Positions 50,654 through 61,360 of a DNA stretch of 64,000 bases are shown in pieces (positions within the stretch are counted from its first letter, which is position 1; every line of letters begins with the position of its first letter). The notes beneath the pieces were generated by a model. That model worked only from the letters and a program-made list of their open reading frames with translations. It did not search any database and was not told the DNA's origin. This stretch comes from Flavobacterium degerlachei. Lineage in GTDB: Bacteria; Bacteroidota; Bacteroidia; Flavobacteriales; Flavobacteriaceae. Position numbers and translations under genes: made by a program. The stretch spans positions 124,001 to 188,000 of the forward strand of contig NZ_FNMV01000009.1 in the NCBI RefSeq assembly GCF_900106645.1, given 5' to 3'.

Positions 50654-53278
50654 ATGTTAAAAACCATTTTAAAAATCATTGGGACTGTAATTATCTTAGT
50701 TGCTGTCTCACTATTTGCGATTCCTTATTTTTTTAAAGATGAGATAAAAGCTAAAATCACTGATGCCATAAATCAGAAAGTAGATGCTAAGGTTAGTTTT
50801 GCTGATGCAAATTTAAGTCTGTTCAAAAATTTCCCCAATGCAAACGTTACGCTAGATCAATTGGTCATTATCAATAAAGCCCCATTTGCTGGAGATACTC
50901 TAGTTTCATTAGAGGAATTAGACTTAAAGATGTCTATCAAAGAACTCTTTAAGGAAAAAGATGAAGCAATGGATATTCAGGGAATTACCTCAAAAAACGG
51001 TTTAATAAACATCCTTTTTAATAAAGATGGTGTTGGAAACTATGACATTGCACTAAAGGACAAAACAAGCGTTGATGAAAAAAGTAGCCCATTGTCATTA
51101 AACATCAAAAACTATAAATTTGAAAATTTCAAATTCAAGTATTATGATGAAAGTTCGAAAATAAAAATGCTAATCGACAGTATAAACCATGAGGGGACTG
51201 GTGACTTTGCAGCTTCAAAATTAGATTTAGTTACAAAATCTACTGCGAAAATCACACTGGACATGGATAAAGTCAACTATATGAACCAAGTTCCATTGAC
51301 ACTAGATGCCGTTTTGGGGATTGATTTAGAAAAGAGCAAATACACCTTTAAACAGAACAAAGCCTTAGTAAACCAACTGCCTTTAGAATTTGATGGGTAT
51401 ATCCAATTGGTTGAAGCTGGTCAGGAATATGATTTGAAATTCAAAACTCCAACCTCTTCATTCAAAAATTTCTTGGGAATCATTCCAGCGGTGTATGCTT
51501 CAAGCTTAGATAATGTAAAAACAACGGGAGACTTTACAGTTGCTGGTTTTGCTAAAGGGCTTTACTCAGATACTACTGTACCTAAATTCAATGTTGATAT
51601 CGCATCAAATAATGCTTCATTCAAGTATCCTGATTTACCTAAGTCCGTTCAAAACATCGTAATTGACACTAAAATTATCAACGAAACTGGGATTTTAAAT
51701 GACACTTACATTAATCTTGACAAGATGTCTTTCAAAATAGATCAAGATGTTTTTAATGCCAAAGCTAATATTAAAAACATTACCCAAAATGCCATAGTTG
51801 ATGCTGCTCTTAAAGGAACTATCAATTTATCTAACCTATCTAAGGCTTATCCGATAAAACTGGATAAACCGTTGACTGGAATATTGAAAGCAGATGTGAC
51901 TACAAAGTTTGATATGATTTCAGTCGAAAAAAGTGAATACCAGAATATTAATAATGCAGGAACGATGAGTTTGTCTGATTTTAAATATGCTGATGAAAAC
52001 GGAAAAACAATGAATATCAGCAATGCTTTGGTACAGTTTAATCCGAGTCAGGTCAATTTGAAACAATTTAATGCGACAACTGGAAAAAGTGATCTTAGCG
52101 TAACTGGAATTTTGGAGAATTTTTATGGTTTCATATTTAAAAACCAAGAGCTGAAAGGAAATTTCAATCTGAATTCAAACCAATTAGCTGTTAGCGATTT
52201 CATGACCACCGAAGAGGACAGTAAAACTGCAGCTAAAACAACGGAAGCAATGAAAATCCCTGCTTTCCTAAATTGCTCGCTTATTGCAAAAGCAAATACG
52301 GTACTGTATGACAATTTAACCTTGAAAGATGTTTCAGGGAAACTGATTGTGAAAGACGAAAAACTAACGATGGAAAACATAAAAAGTTCCATTTTTGGTG
52401 GGACAATTGGCTTGAATGGTGCTGTTTCCACAAAAGGAAAAACTCCTGTTTTCCAAATGGATTTGGGACTAAACCAAGTTGACATTGCACAATCGTTTAC
52501 GCAACTGGATATGTTGAAAAAACTTGCACCAATTGCAGGGATTATCAACGGGAAATTAAATTCAACCATAAAACTGAATGGATTTCTTAACGAGAATACA
52601 ATGAGCCCAGACCTAAAAACACTGACCGGTGATTTATTAGGACAATTGCTTTCCACTACCCTAAACTCGACAAATTCGACCTTGTTGACTGCGCTGGGTT
52701 CTAACTTGAAATTTATTGATGTCAGCAAGATTGATTTAAACAATCTGAAAGCGGCAATAACCTTCAAGGATGGAATGGTAAACGTAAAACCATTTGACAT
52801 CAAGTACAAGGACATTAAAGCTACTATTGGCGGAAGTCATGGTTTTGACCAAAAGATGAATTACAATTTAAAATTTGATGTTCCTGCTAAATACCTAGGA
52901 ACGGAAGCTAATGCACTAATCGCAAAATTATCTGCTGCCGATGCCGCAAAAATGGAAAGCATACCCATTAATGCTGTGCTTACAGGTAACTTCACTAACC
53001 CAAAAATAACTACAGATATAAAAAGTGCGGTCACGAACCTGACCAATCAATTAGTAGCGCAACAAAAAGAACGACTACTGAATCAAGGAACTTCTGCATT
53101 AACTGATTACATCAACAAAAATAAGAAACCCGCTGACACAACAAAAACGGCTGTTCCAGCAACAAAAGAAGAGGTAAAAACAAAAGCGGTTGAAGAAGTA
53201 AAAACGAAAGCAAGCGATCTATTGAATGGATTGTTTAACAAAAAGAAAAAAGTAGAGGAAGAACCTAAAACTCCTTAA
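50654..53278 (+). CDS. AsmA-family envelope protein
   Basis: An 874-aa protein with one N-terminal transmembrane segment (about 5-25, IIGTVIILVAVSLFAI) and a very long periplasmic beta-rich body typical of AsmA/TamB-like lipid-transport bridges. Visible AsmA features are ADANLSLFKNFPNANVTLDQL near the start and the C-terminal DLNNLKAAITFKDGMVNVKPF segment. The extreme C-terminus is lysine-rich and low complexity. It probably helps phospholipid or outer-membrane homeostasis; the partner is unknown. Confidence 0.85.
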   Translation: MLKTILKIIGTVIILVAVSLFAIPYFFKDEIKAKITDAINQKVDAKVSFADANLSLFKNFPNANVTLDQLVIINKAPFAGDTLVSLEELDLKMSIKELFKEKDEAMDIQGITSKNGLINILFNKDGVGNYDIALKDKTSVDEKSSPLSLNIKNYKFENFKFKYYDESSKIKMLIDSINHEGTGDFAASKLDLVTKSTAKITLDMDKVNYMNQVPLTLDAVLGIDLEKSKYTFKQNKALVNQLPLEFDGYIQLVEAGQEYDLKFKTPTSSFKNFLGIIPAVYASSLDNVKTTGDFTVAGFAKGLYSDTTVPKFNVDIASNNASFKYPDLPKSVQNIVIDTKIINETGILNDTYINLDKMSFKIDQDVFNAKANIKNITQNAIVDAALKGTINLSNLSKAYPIKLDKPLTGILKADVTTKFDMISVEKSEYQNINNAGTMSLSDFKYADENGKTMNISNALVQFNPSQVNLKQFNATTGKSDLSVTGILENFYGFIFKNQELKGNFNLNSNQLAVSDFMTTEEDSKTAAKTTEAMKIPAFLNCSLIAKANTVLYDNLTLKDVSGKLIVKDEKLTMENIKSSIFGGTIGLNGAVSTKGKTPVFQMDLGLNQVDIAQSFTQLDMLKKLAPIAGIINGKLNSTIKLNGFLNENTMSPDLKTLTGDLLGQLLSTTLNSTNSTLLTALGSNLKFIDVSKIDLNNLKAAITFKDGMVNVKPFDIKYKDIKATIGGSHGFDQKMNYNLKFDVPAKYLGTEANALIAKLSAADAAKMESIPINAVLTGNFTNPKITTDIKSAVTNLTNQLVAQQKERLLNQGTSALTDYINKNKKPADTTKTAVPATKEEVKTKAVEEVKTKASDLLNGLFNKKKKVEEEPKTP

Positions 53279-53283
53279 CAAGC

Positions 53284-53318
53284 AAAAAGCCCAAAAGCAA
53301 ATTACTTTTGGGCTTTTT
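53284..53318. terminator. Bidirectional terminator
   Basis: AAAAAGCCCAAAAG pairs with CTTTTGGGCTTTTT between convergent genes. Confidence 0.9.
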
Positions 53319-53320
53319 TA

Positions 53321-54115
53321 TTATACTGAAATCCTAACGACATATCCCTCGGAACTGCGAATATTAAAGACTGTTCCGTCTTCAAACATTAAGTATTGCC
53401 CTTTTATACCTGTCAATTTGCCTTCAAAAGTCGGTGTTTTTTCAAGACTTAAACTTTTGACTTTCGTAGGGTATTCTAAAACAGGATAATGCATTTCATA
53501 CAAATCATTTTTGTTTAAAAAGAAATACTCCTGCACTTCAGCTGGTAGTATTTTTTCCAGCTTTAACCTTTCTTCCAATAGGTCAATATGCTCAATAGAA
53601 TTCGTCAACATTTTTCGCCAATTGGTTTTATCAGCATAATGATCTTTCAAAGCTACCTCGGTAACTCCTGCCAAATACCTATTCGGAACTTCAACTATAG
53701 AAACAGCCTGAATTGCTCCTTGATCAATCCATCTTGTGGGAACCTGAGTTTTTCTAGTCACTCCTACTTTGACTTCGCTTGACAAAGCCAAGTAAACGAT
53801 GTGGGGCTGTAATTGCACTTTCTCTTCATAGGCCAAATCTCTGTCTTGAATCCCAAGATGCGCAGTACTCAGTTCGGGTTTCATGATCCAATCTCCAACC
53901 GATGCGCTCGAGTAAAAGCAATCATAACAAAATCCTTGACGGTATATTTTTTTCTTTTTCCCACAATTCAAACATTGGTACCCCGAAAAATTAATTTCAA
54001 TATTTTTATTCAGTAATTGATTCACATTCAAAAAACTGTCTTCAAAAACCAGATAATATTGAATTGGATCACCCAATTCAGTTTGCATTTTTGTAAGTAC
54101 TCCCTCGTATTGCAT
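53321..54115 (-). CDS. DUF2797 protein with zinc ribbon
   Basis: A 264-aa cytoplasmic-type protein. The N-terminal half has a zinc-ribbon: CLNCGKKKKIYRQGFCYDCF gives two CxxC pairs at about 48-67. After it come LSSEVKVGVTRKTQVPTRWIDQGA and YLAGVTEVALKDHYADKTNWR, the conserved DUF2797 core with similarity to GIY-YIG-like folds. Its function is unknown. It is convergent with the AsmA-like gene. Confidence 0.85.
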   Translation of the reverse strand: MQYEGVLTKMQTELGDPIQYYLVFEDSFLNVNQLLNKNIEINFSGYQCLNCGKKKKIYRQGFCYDCFYSSASVGDWIMKPELSTAHLGIQDRDLAYEEKVQLQPHIVYLALSSEVKVGVTRKTQVPTRWIDQGAIQAVSIVEVPNRYLAGVTEVALKDHYADKTNWRKMLTNSIEHIDLLEERLKLEKILPAEVQEYFFLNKNDLYEMHYPVLEYPTKVKSLSLEKTPTFEGKLTGIKGQYLMFEDGTVFNIRSSEGYVVRISV

Positions 54116-54302
54116 AAATTATATTTTCTTTTTTAGAATTCTCAATTCAAAATAAGGTTTTGATTTAAACCCTGAATTGTATGCGTTTGTTAGGAATTCT
54201 ATATTTTTTTACTATTTTTGATAACGTTGTAAAGTTAGTATTTGTTATTTGATATTCAAATCCTGATTCCAAAATCCTAAATCTAAATTCCTACTTAAAA
54301 AA

Positions 54303-55829
54303 ATGCCTATACAATTACTTAATTCATTTGCATCTTGGGTTTTGAAACAGCGAATCCATCAGATAGAACTTTTCTTAAAATACCCAAATGAGGTTCAGGA
54401 AGAGTTGCTTATGAATTTAATTCAGTCATCAAAAAACACGATTTTAGGTAAAAAATATGATTACGCTACGATAAACTCCTACGCTACTTTTGCTGATAGA
54501 ATTCCTATTTCTAGTTACGAAGAATTACAACCGCTGATTGAGAGAACTCGAAAAGGAGAACAAAATGTTTTTTGGGAAACTCCAATAAAATGGTTTGCAA
54601 AATCAAGTGGTACTACTGATGCAAAAAGTAAGTTTATCCCCGTGAGTAATGAAGCACTAGAAGATTGCCATTACAAAGGGAGCAAAGATTTACTGTGTCT
54701 GTATCTCAACAACAATGAAGACTCACAACTTTTCCTTGGAAAAAGCCTTCGTCTTGGCGGAAGCGCTCAAATATACGAAGACAACAATACTTTTTTTGGC
54801 GATTTATCTGCGATATTAATTGAAAACATGCCTATTTGGGCCGAATTCAGTAGCACGCCAAGTAATAAAATTTCGCTTATGAGCGAATGGGAAGCAAAGA
54901 TTGCAGCCATCATTAATGAAACCAAAAAAGAAAATGTCACGAGTTTTGCTGGCGTACCTTCTTGGATGCTTGTCTTAATGAATAAAATGCTTGAAGACAC
55001 TGGCAAAGGCAATCTGTTTGAGATTTGGCCAAATTTAGAAGTCTATTTTCATGGCGGTGTAAGCTTTGACCCATACCGAGAACAATACAAAAAAATACTC
55101 CCAAAAAGGGATTTTAAGTATTACGAAATATACAATGCCTCTGAAGGATTTTTTGCCATTCAGGACCTTAACAATTCCAGCGATTTGTTGTTAATGCTAG
55201 ATTACGGAATTTTCTATGAATTTATTCCAATGGATACTTTTGGAACAGTAGACCAAAAGACCATTCGTTTGGCTGATGTGGAATTGTTTAAAAATTATGC
55301 TTTGGTCATCACAACTAATTCAGGATTGTGGCGTTATTTAATAGGAGACACCGTGCGTTTCACCTCATTAAGTCCCTACCGAATTAGGGTAACAGGCAGA
55401 ACAAAACATCATATCAATGTGTTTGGTGAAGAATTAATGGTTGAAAATACAGATCAGGCAATTGCCAAAGCATGTAGAGTCACTCGTTCTGAAATTGTTG
55501 ATTATACTGTCGCTCCTATATTTATGATTGACAGAGAGAAAGGCGCACATGAATGGATGATTGAATTCAAAAAGAAACCTACAGACATGGCGTTGTTTCA
55601 AAAAGTATTAGATGAAACTATACAATCTGTGAATTCAGATTACGAGGCAAAAAGACACAATAACATGACTCTAAATCCGTTAGTCATAAACATCGCTCGT
55701 GAAAACCTATTTTATGAATGGCTAAAAGACCGCAATAAGTTAGGTGGACAGCATAAAATACCTAGATTATCTAACCAAAGAGATTATCTAGAGCAATTGA
55801 AAGAGATGCAATCTAAAGTAATACTATAA
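54303..55829 (+). CDS. GH3-like acyl-adenylate-forming protein
   Basis: A 508-aa protein of the GH3 auxin-responsive family, adenylating enzymes that join carboxylates to amino groups. The adenylation signatures are WFAKSSGTTDAKSKFIP (motif 1, about 97-113), the EIYNASEGFFAIQD segment and GLWRYLIGDTVRF with RVTGRTKHHINVFGEELMVE near 376-397. Bacterial homologues act on unknown acyl substrates. The gene shares a transcript with the small lipoprotein directly after it. Confidence 0.9.
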   Translation: MPIQLLNSFASWVLKQRIHQIELFLKYPNEVQEELLMNLIQSSKNTILGKKYDYATINSYATFADRIPISSYEELQPLIERTRKGEQNVFWETPIKWFAKSSGTTDAKSKFIPVSNEALEDCHYKGSKDLLCLYLNNNEDSQLFLGKSLRLGGSAQIYEDNNTFFGDLSAILIENMPIWAEFSSTPSNKISLMSEWEAKIAAIINETKKENVTSFAGVPSWMLVLMNKMLEDTGKGNLFEIWPNLEVYFHGGVSFDPYREQYKKILPKRDFKYYEIYNASEGFFAIQDLNNSSDLLLMLDYGIFYEFIPMDTFGTVDQKTIRLADVELFKNYALVITTNSGLWRYLIGDTVRFTSLSPYRIRVTGRTKHHINVFGEELMVENTDQAIAKACRVTRSEIVDYTVAPIFMIDREKGAHEWMIEFKKKPTDMALFQKVLDETIQSVNSDYEAKRHNNMTLNPLVINIARENLFYEWLKDRNKLGGQHKIPRLSNQRDYLEQLKEMQSKVIL

Positions 55830-55979
55830 ATGAGAAAAATACTCCCACTCCTATTTACCATTTTCTTGCTGGCCTCCTGCGGACCGCACAGAATGCGTTG
55901 TGGAGCAAGAGGAATTTGTAAAGCTCCCGAAAAACAATTAATCGAAAAACCTGAAAAAGTACCTTTCGTTAAGGCATAA
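55830..55979 (+). CDS. Small lipoprotein, 49 aa
   Basis: Starts on the base after the GH3-like stop codon. It has a signal peptide MRKILPLLFTIFLLASC with lipobox LLASC (Cys17) and a basic-acidic mature part with two further Cys residues. The position suggests co-transcription with the GH3-like gene. The function is unknown. Confidence 0.7.
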   Translation: MRKILPLLFTIFLLASCGPHRMRCGARGICKAPEKQLIEKPEKVPFVKA

Positions 55980-55999
55980 AAATATAGAATGCATAAAAA

Positions 56000-56028
56000 A
56001 AGCCTTAGTTCGAGAAGAACCAAGGCCA
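56000..56028. terminator. Hairpin, probable terminator
   Basis: GCCTTAGTTC pairs with GAACCAAGGC (one A/C mismatch in the stem) after the lipoprotein gene. The T-run is weak. Confidence 0.5.
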
Positions 56029-56237
56029 TTTATAAATTATTTATTTTGTCACAAAGCCATTGCCGTAAATTGATTTTACCCAATAGAATAATAGCAATAG
56101 AGATTCTTATTAAAGAATATACAAAATAATACTGTTTTTCAAAAAGCTAGGTTATGAGAAGCTGAAACAGCCAGTAAACCCTTTTTAAAACTACTAATTA
56201 TATGTGATAAAGAGATTTATAACCAACCACTTAATTA

Positions 56238-57473
56238 TTACTCTTTCATCATATCAATGTGTCTGTCGTGATAACCTAAAAGGTACAAAACACCATCCAG
56301 CCCTAAACTTGAAATAGAAGTCGAAGCACTTTCCTTCACCGTTGGTTTGGCATGAAAAGCAATTCCTAAACCAGCTAAATTTAGCATCGGTAAGTCATTA
56401 GCTCCATCTCCCACTGCAATCGTTTGGTCTATATGTATGCCTTCTTTATCAGCAATGGCTTGTAGGTATTCTGCTTTCTTCGCGCCATCTACAATTTCAC
56501 CTAAATATTTACCTGTCAATTTACCGTCTATAATCTCTAGTTCATTGGCATGAACGTAATCAATCCCTAATTCTTTTTGCAGATACTTCCCAAAATAGGT
56601 GAATCCTCCAGATAAAATTGCGGTTTTGTATCCGTAATATTTTAAGGCCTTCATCAAGCGATGTGCGCCTTGAGTTATAGGTAAGTTTTCAGCAACTGTT
56701 TTCAGTACATCTTCACTCAAGCCTTCTAACAACGCCATTCGTTGTTTGAAGCTTTCGCTAAAATCTATTTCACCATTCATAGCTGATTCTGTGATAGCTC
56801 TTACCTGCTCACCTACACCAGCCAGATCAGCTAGTTCATCAATAACTTCTGTCTGAATTAAGGTAGAATCCATATCAAAACATACTAAACGTCTGTTTCT
56901 TCTATACATATTGTCTTCCTGAAAAGAGATATCTACATTCAAAGTTCTGGAAATTTCCATAAAACTGGAAGTCATCAAAGTCTTATCTAAAATGTTACCT
57001 GTTACAGATAATTGTACGCAAGAACGAGGAAACTCCTCTTTTTCAATAATCGAAACTCGACCTGTTAATCTTTTTATGGCATTAATATTTAAGCTTTGGT
57101 CAGACATTATTTTAGTCACGGCAGACAACTGTACCGCTGTCAATGTTTCTCCTAAAATATTTATTATATAACGTTCCTTATGCTGTGTTTTTACCCAGAT
57201 TTCATAATCAGCAATAGTAATAGGAATAAACTTAACCTTTATGCCTAATTCATATGCTTTAAACAATAAATCTTTCAAAACAGGTCCCGAAGTAGAGCCT
57301 GACTGTATTTCAAATAAAATACCCAAAGACAAGGTGTCATGAATATCCGCTTGTCCAATATCTAAAACAATAGCATCATAGTTAGCCAATATAGAAGTCA
57401 AACCAGCAGTTACTCCCGGTTTGTCCTGACCAGACACTTTTAATAAAATAATTTCTTTTTCTTCTATTATCAT
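56238..57473 (-). CDS. serB: Phosphoserine phosphatase SerB with N-terminal ACT domains
   Basis: The final step of serine synthesis: hydrolyses O-phosphoserine. The 411-aa protein has two ACT-type regulatory domains (about 1-175, beginning KEIILLKVSGQDKPGVTAGL), which may sense serine. A HAD phosphatase follows: FDMDSTLIQTEVID (motif I nucleophile DxDST), LSGGFTYF (motif II) and GDGANDLPML (motif IV). The long N-terminal region is a known SerB variant. Identification is firm. Confidence 0.94.
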   Translation of the reverse strand: MIIEEKEIILLKVSGQDKPGVTAGLTSILANYDAIVLDIGQADIHDTLSLGILFEIQSGSTSGPVLKDLLFKAYELGIKVKFIPITIADYEIWVKTQHKERYIINILGETLTAVQLSAVTKIMSDQSLNINAIKRLTGRVSIIEKEEFPRSCVQLSVTGNILDKTLMTSSFMEISRTLNVDISFQEDNMYRRNRRLVCFDMDSTLIQTEVIDELADLAGVGEQVRAITESAMNGEIDFSESFKQRMALLEGLSEDVLKTVAENLPITQGAHRLMKALKYYGYKTAILSGGFTYFGKYLQKELGIDYVHANELEIIDGKLTGKYLGEIVDGAKKAEYLQAIADKEGIHIDQTIAVGDGANDLPMLNLAGLGIAFHAKPTVKESASTSISSLGLDGVLYLLGYHDRHIDMMKE

Positions 57474-57584
57474 TTTGTATTAATATTGATTTACAGTAAA
57501 CAAAAATCGGGAATCTAATGTTTATAAAAAAGTATAATGTTTGTTTTTTCAAACAATAACAAATAGTTCAAATTATCCACAAAA

Positions 57585-57612
57585 AAACCTGTTCAAATGA
57601 CTGAACAGGTTT
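57585..57612 (-). terminator. Terminator after clpX
   Basis: CCTGTTCA (57588-57595) pairs with TGAACAGG (57602-57609), followed on the minus strand by a T-run. Confidence 0.8.
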
Positions 57613-57636
57613 ATATTATTGAGAAAAACGCAATCG

Positions 57637-58869
57637 TTACGAAGCGATTTCTAATCGTTTCAACAAATTCTTGTTCAAGGTTTCCTTAGCGTATTCTACG
57701 TCAATTTCTAAAGTCTTATCATCTGAACTTGGTAATTCATACATCGCATCAGTTAAGACTGCCTCGCATAACGAACGCAATCCACGAGCTCCTAATTTGT
57801 ATTCTAATGCTTTATCAACGATAAAATCTAAAGCTTCATCAGTGATACTGAATTCAACCTCGTCCATCAAGAACAATTTTTGATATTGTTTGATCAACGC
57901 ATTTTTAGGCTGTGTCAAAATCGCTCTTAAGGTTTCTCTGTCTAATGGATCCATGTGTGTCAATACTGGCAAACGGCCAATAATCTCAGGGATTAATCCA
58001 AAATCTTTGATATCCTTAGGAATGATGTATTGTAACAAATTCTCTTTGTCAATATTATCGACATTCTTTGAAGTTGAATACCCTACAGCTTGACGATTCA
58101 ATCGTTTCGAAATGATTCTTTCGATTCCGTCAAAAGCACCACCTGCGATAAACAAAATGTTTTGCGTATTTACTTCCACAAATTTCTGGTCTGGGTGCTT
58201 ACGTCCTCCTTTTGGCGGTACGTTGACAACTGTTCCTTCTAATAGTTTTAGTAATGCTTGTTGAACTCCCTCTCCAGAAACGTCACGAGTAATTGAAGGG
58301 TTATCACTTTTACGGGCAATTTTGTCAATTTCATCAATAAACACAATTCCACGTTCTGCTTTGGCAACATCATAATCCGCTGCCTGAAGCAAACGAGTCA
58401 AAATACTTTCGACATCTTCTCCTACATAACCTGCTTCTGTAAGTACTGTAGCATCTACAATAGCCAAAGGAACATCTAGCATTTTAGCAATGGTTTTAGC
58501 AACCAAAGTTTTACCAGTTCCTGTTTGACCTACCATGATGATATTACTTTTTTCAATCTCTACCTCATCGTCCAGTTGCTGTTGCATCAAACGTTTGTAG
58601 TGATTGTAAACCGCAACCGACATTACTTTTTTAGTTTGGTCTTGACCAATAACATATTGATCTAAGAACGCCCTGATTTCTTTTGGTTTCTTTAAAACAA
58701 GATCTCCCAATAGTTTTGAACTACCGCTTGATTTTATTTCTTCCAAAACAATCCCATGTGCTTGCTCGATACATTTATCACAGATATGCGCATCGATTCC
58801 CGCAATCAACAATTGGGTGTCTGGCTTTTTCCTTCCACAAAATGAACATTCTAATTTCTCTTTCGCCAT
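57637..58869 (-). CDS. clpX: ATP-dependent Clp protease ATPase ClpX
   Basis: A hexameric unfoldase that feeds tagged proteins to ClpP. The 410-aa protein has the N-terminal zinc-binding domain (CSFCGRKKP, then ICDKCIEQ), Walker A GQTGTGKT, Walker [13 protein letters not shown] and the sensor/pore region [15 protein letters not shown]. It lies 87 bp downstream of clpP on the same strand, the common tig-clpP-clpX order. Identification is firm. Confidence 0.97.
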   Translation of the reverse strand: MAKEKLECSFCGRKKPDTQLLIAGIDAHICDKCIEQAHGIVLEEIKSSGSSKLLGDLVLKKPKEIRAFLDQYVIGQDQTKKVMSVAVYNHYKRLMQQQLDDEVEIEKSNIIMVGQTGTGKTLVAKTIAKMLDVPLAIVDATVLTEAGYVGEDVESILTRLLQAADYDVAKAERGIVFIDEIDKIARKSDNPSITRDVSGEGVQQALLKLLEGTVVNVPPKGGRKHPDQKFVEVNTQNILFIAGGAFDGIERIISKRLNRQAVGYSTSKNVDNIDKENLLQYIIPKDIKDFGLIPEIIGRLPVLTHMDPLDRETLRAILTQPKNALIKQYQKLFLMDEVEFSITDEALDFIVDKALEYKLGARGLRSLCEAVLTDAMYELPSSDDKTLEIDVEYAKETLNKNLLKRLEIAS

Positions 58870-58956
58870 CTTTTTTTGTTTAAAGTTTAAAAGTTTAAAG
58901 TTTAAGGTTACCGTGGCAACATTAAACTTTAAACATTAAACTTGTAACTATTTTTT

Positions 58957-59631
58957 TTATCCTCTTTTCAACACCTCATCAATCATTCCGTATGCTTTTG
59001 CTTCTTCAGCAATCATCCAATAATCGCGCTCGCTATCATCGTGTACTTTATCAAAAGTTTGCCCTGAATGGTGCGAAATGATTTTATACAATTCGTCTTT
59101 CAGTTTCAACATTTCTCTCAAGTTGATTTCCATATCAGTTGCAACACCTTGCGCTCCTCCTGATGGTTGGTGAATCATTACTCTTGAGTGTGGCAATGCT
59201 GAACGTTTTCCTGGCGCACCTGCACATAACAATACCGCTCCCATAGAAGCAGCCATTCCTGTACATATTGTAGCTACATCAGGCTTGATGTATTGCATCG
59301 TGTCATATATTCCTAAACCTGCATAAACACTTCCTCCTGGAGAGTTCAAATAAATTTGAATGTCCTTAGAAGCATCGGCACTTTCAAGAAACAACAATTG
59401 TGCTTGAACGATGTTTGCTATTTGGTCATCAATTCCTGTTCCTAGGAAAATAATTCTGTCCATCATCAATCTCGAAAAAACGTCTAATTGCGAAATATTC
59501 AGCTGACGTTCTTCAATAATATAGGGAGTCATATTTTTAGGAGTCATTGCACCTACGATTTTATCGTAATACATGGAGTTTACACCGTGATCCTTTGTAG
59601 CAAATTTTTTGAATTCTTTACCGTAGTTCAT
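58957..59631 (-). CDS. clpP: ATP-dependent Clp protease proteolytic subunit ClpP
   Basis: A serine protease barrel subunit, 224 aa. Catalytic Ser in CTGMAASMGAVL and His in SRVMIHQPSGGAQG are visible, with the third residue in MNLRE-MLKLKDELY-region aspartate. The N-terminal 25 residues resemble the usual pro-sequence. Upstream of clpX, it is likely to form the ClpXP protease. Identification is firm. Confidence 0.96.
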   Translation of the reverse strand: MNYGKEFKKFATKDHGVNSMYYDKIVGAMTPKNMTPYIIEERQLNISQLDVFSRLMMDRIIFLGTGIDDQIANIVQAQLLFLESADASKDIQIYLNSPGGSVYAGLGIYDTMQYIKPDVATICTGMAASMGAVLLCAGAPGKRSALPHSRVMIHQPSGGAQGVATDMEINLREMLKLKDELYKIISHHSGQTFDKVHDDSERDYWMIAEEAKAYGMIDEVLKRG

Positions 59632-60034
59632 ATTTTTTTGTTCTAAGTTTTACGTTTATTATTGTGTCTGTTTTCTTTAAAGCAAAGGTCATACCTATTT
59701 CTAAATGATGTCAATATGTCCTCTTTTTAGCCCAGATTATAGTGAAAAGCTTTTTGAAAACTGTTTCTTCGTTTTTTCATTCTTGTAAAGCGACTGCAAG
59801 AAGCTCTTACAAGAAGAATAAAAACTGAAACAGTTGAAAAAACTTGTAACGGAAAGCTGGATTAGCTTCTAAAAATTAATTCAAACAAAAGAGCGTCAAA
59901 AAAAAATTTCCTTTGACGCTCAAATATAACTATTTTTTATTGTTTACTATCTGTAATCAAATCATAAAATTTTGATAATCTCCTGCTTTCTTAGGGCTTT
60001 TGACTTCAGACTTTATGAAATTACAGACTGAAAT
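59632..60034. other. 403-bp intergenic region with large hairpins
   Basis: No gene. A nested hairpin at 59759-59835 has an outer AACTGTTTC/GAAACAGTT and an inner TTCTTGTAA/TTACAAGAA. The terminator of tig follows at 59889-59921 (GAGCGTCAAA/TTTGACGCTC). The hairpin may be an untranslated RNA or clpP leader structure. Confidence 0.45.
59889..59923 (-). terminator. Terminator after tig
   Basis: GAGCGTCAAA (59891-59900) pairs with TTTGACGCTC (59912-59921). On the minus strand it is followed by T residues. Confidence 0.75.
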
Positions 60035-61360
60035 TTATTCTCCGTAAGACGCAGCGATAAATTCGTCGTAAGTAACTTCTTTAGTTGTTGGGTTTGCTTT
60101 TTCTTTAAATAATTCCAATAATTTCTCAGCTACAACTTGGTCAGAAAGTCTTTTTACTTCGTCTTGGTTAGACAAAACTCTCGCAACAATTCCTTGAACT
60201 TCTGCGTCCGTAGGATTTGCTTGTCCGAATTGTGCCATTTGTTGACGGATGTTTTTTGTAGTAAAAGTTTTCAAGTCTTCAAAAGTGATTTTGATGTCAG
60301 ATTGAGCCATTGCTCTACCTTCGATCAATTGAAAACGCAATCCTCTTTCAGAACGTGCATATTCAACTTCAGCTTCTTCAGGAGATAATTTTTTCTCTCC
60401 AACAGTTTGTAACCATTTTTTAAGAAATTCTGCTGGTAAATCAAATTTTGTGCTTGAGATCAAAAATTCAGTAACATCAGCTAATAATTTTTGGTCAGCT
60501 TGTGTTGCAAATTGAGATTCAGCATCTTCTTTGATTTTCGCTTTCAATTCTTCTAATGAAGAAACAGTTCCAGCTCCGAACAATTTGTCAAACAAATCTT
60601 GATTTAATTCAGCTAATTCAGTTGTCTTGATTGATTCGATTGTAAAATCTACATCAACAGCTAATTCGTGAACATCATCATGATCTACTTTCATCACGTC
60701 CATCAATTGATGTGCGTCTTCAAATAAATCTTTAGTATTTACAGTAACAACATCACCTACTTTTTTACCGATGAATTTATCAGCAGTCGCTTTGTCTTTG
60801 AAAATATCCAAAGCAATAGTTGTTGTGTTGTTAATCGCTTTTTCTTCGTTTGTGAAAGTTCCAGTCAAATCAGCTCCAGCAACTACAGTTTCCTGAGGAA
60901 TTGCAGTACCAAATTGTTTTTGGATACGCTCTACTTGACCATCAATTAATTTGTCGTCAGCAGAAACTACATATTTCACGATATCGTTTTTAGCCTCTAA
61001 GTCTAATGTGAAGTCAGGAACTAAACCAATTTCATATTCAAAAACCAATTCTTCAGCATCCCAAGAAAAATCTTCGTTTACTTTAGGAAGTGTAGTTCCA
61101 AGAAGGTTTAATCTTTCTGATTGAACGAAACGCTCTAAAGCCAAATCAACCACTTTTTGAACTTCTTCTTGTTTGATTGCCTTACCGTATTGTTTTTCAA
61201 CAAGATCTTTAGGCACAGCCCCTTTTCTAAATCCTTTAACGGTTGCCAAAGGCATTTTTTCGTTTATTCTTTTTGCTACTTGACCTTTGTAATCCATAGG
61301 AACAACTGTCATTACAATCGTTTCGTTTACAGCGTCTATTGCTACTCTTTTGATATCCAT
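60035..61360 (-). CDS. tig: Trigger factor (ribosome-associated chaperone)
   Basis: A 441-aa chaperone that meets nascent chains at the ribosome exit. The N-terminal ribosome-binding signature is GFRKGAVPKDLVEKQYG (about 41-57), followed by a PPIase-like domain and a long helical C-terminus. The PPIase part is divergent, as in other Bacteroidota trigger factors. It precedes clpP and clpX on the same strand, the conserved protein-quality-control order. Identification is firm. Confidence 0.94.
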   Translation of the reverse strand: MDIKRVAIDAVNETIVMTVVPMDYKGQVAKRINEKMPLATVKGFRKGAVPKDLVEKQYGKAIKQEEVQKVVDLALERFVQSERLNLLGTTLPKVNEDFSWDAEELVFEYEIGLVPDFTLDLEAKNDIVKYVVSADDKLIDGQVERIQKQFGTAIPQETVVAGADLTGTFTNEEKAINNTTTIALDIFKDKATADKFIGKKVGDVVTVNTKDLFEDAHQLMDVMKVDHDDVHELAVDVDFTIESIKTTELAELNQDLFDKLFGAGTVSSLEELKAKIKEDAESQFATQADQKLLADVTEFLISSTKFDLPAEFLKKWLQTVGEKKLSPEEAEVEYARSERGLRFQLIEGRAMAQSDIKITFEDLKTFTTKNIRQQMAQFGQANPTDAEVQGIVARVLSNQDEVKRLSDQVVAEKLLELFKEKANPTTKEVTYDEFIAASYGE

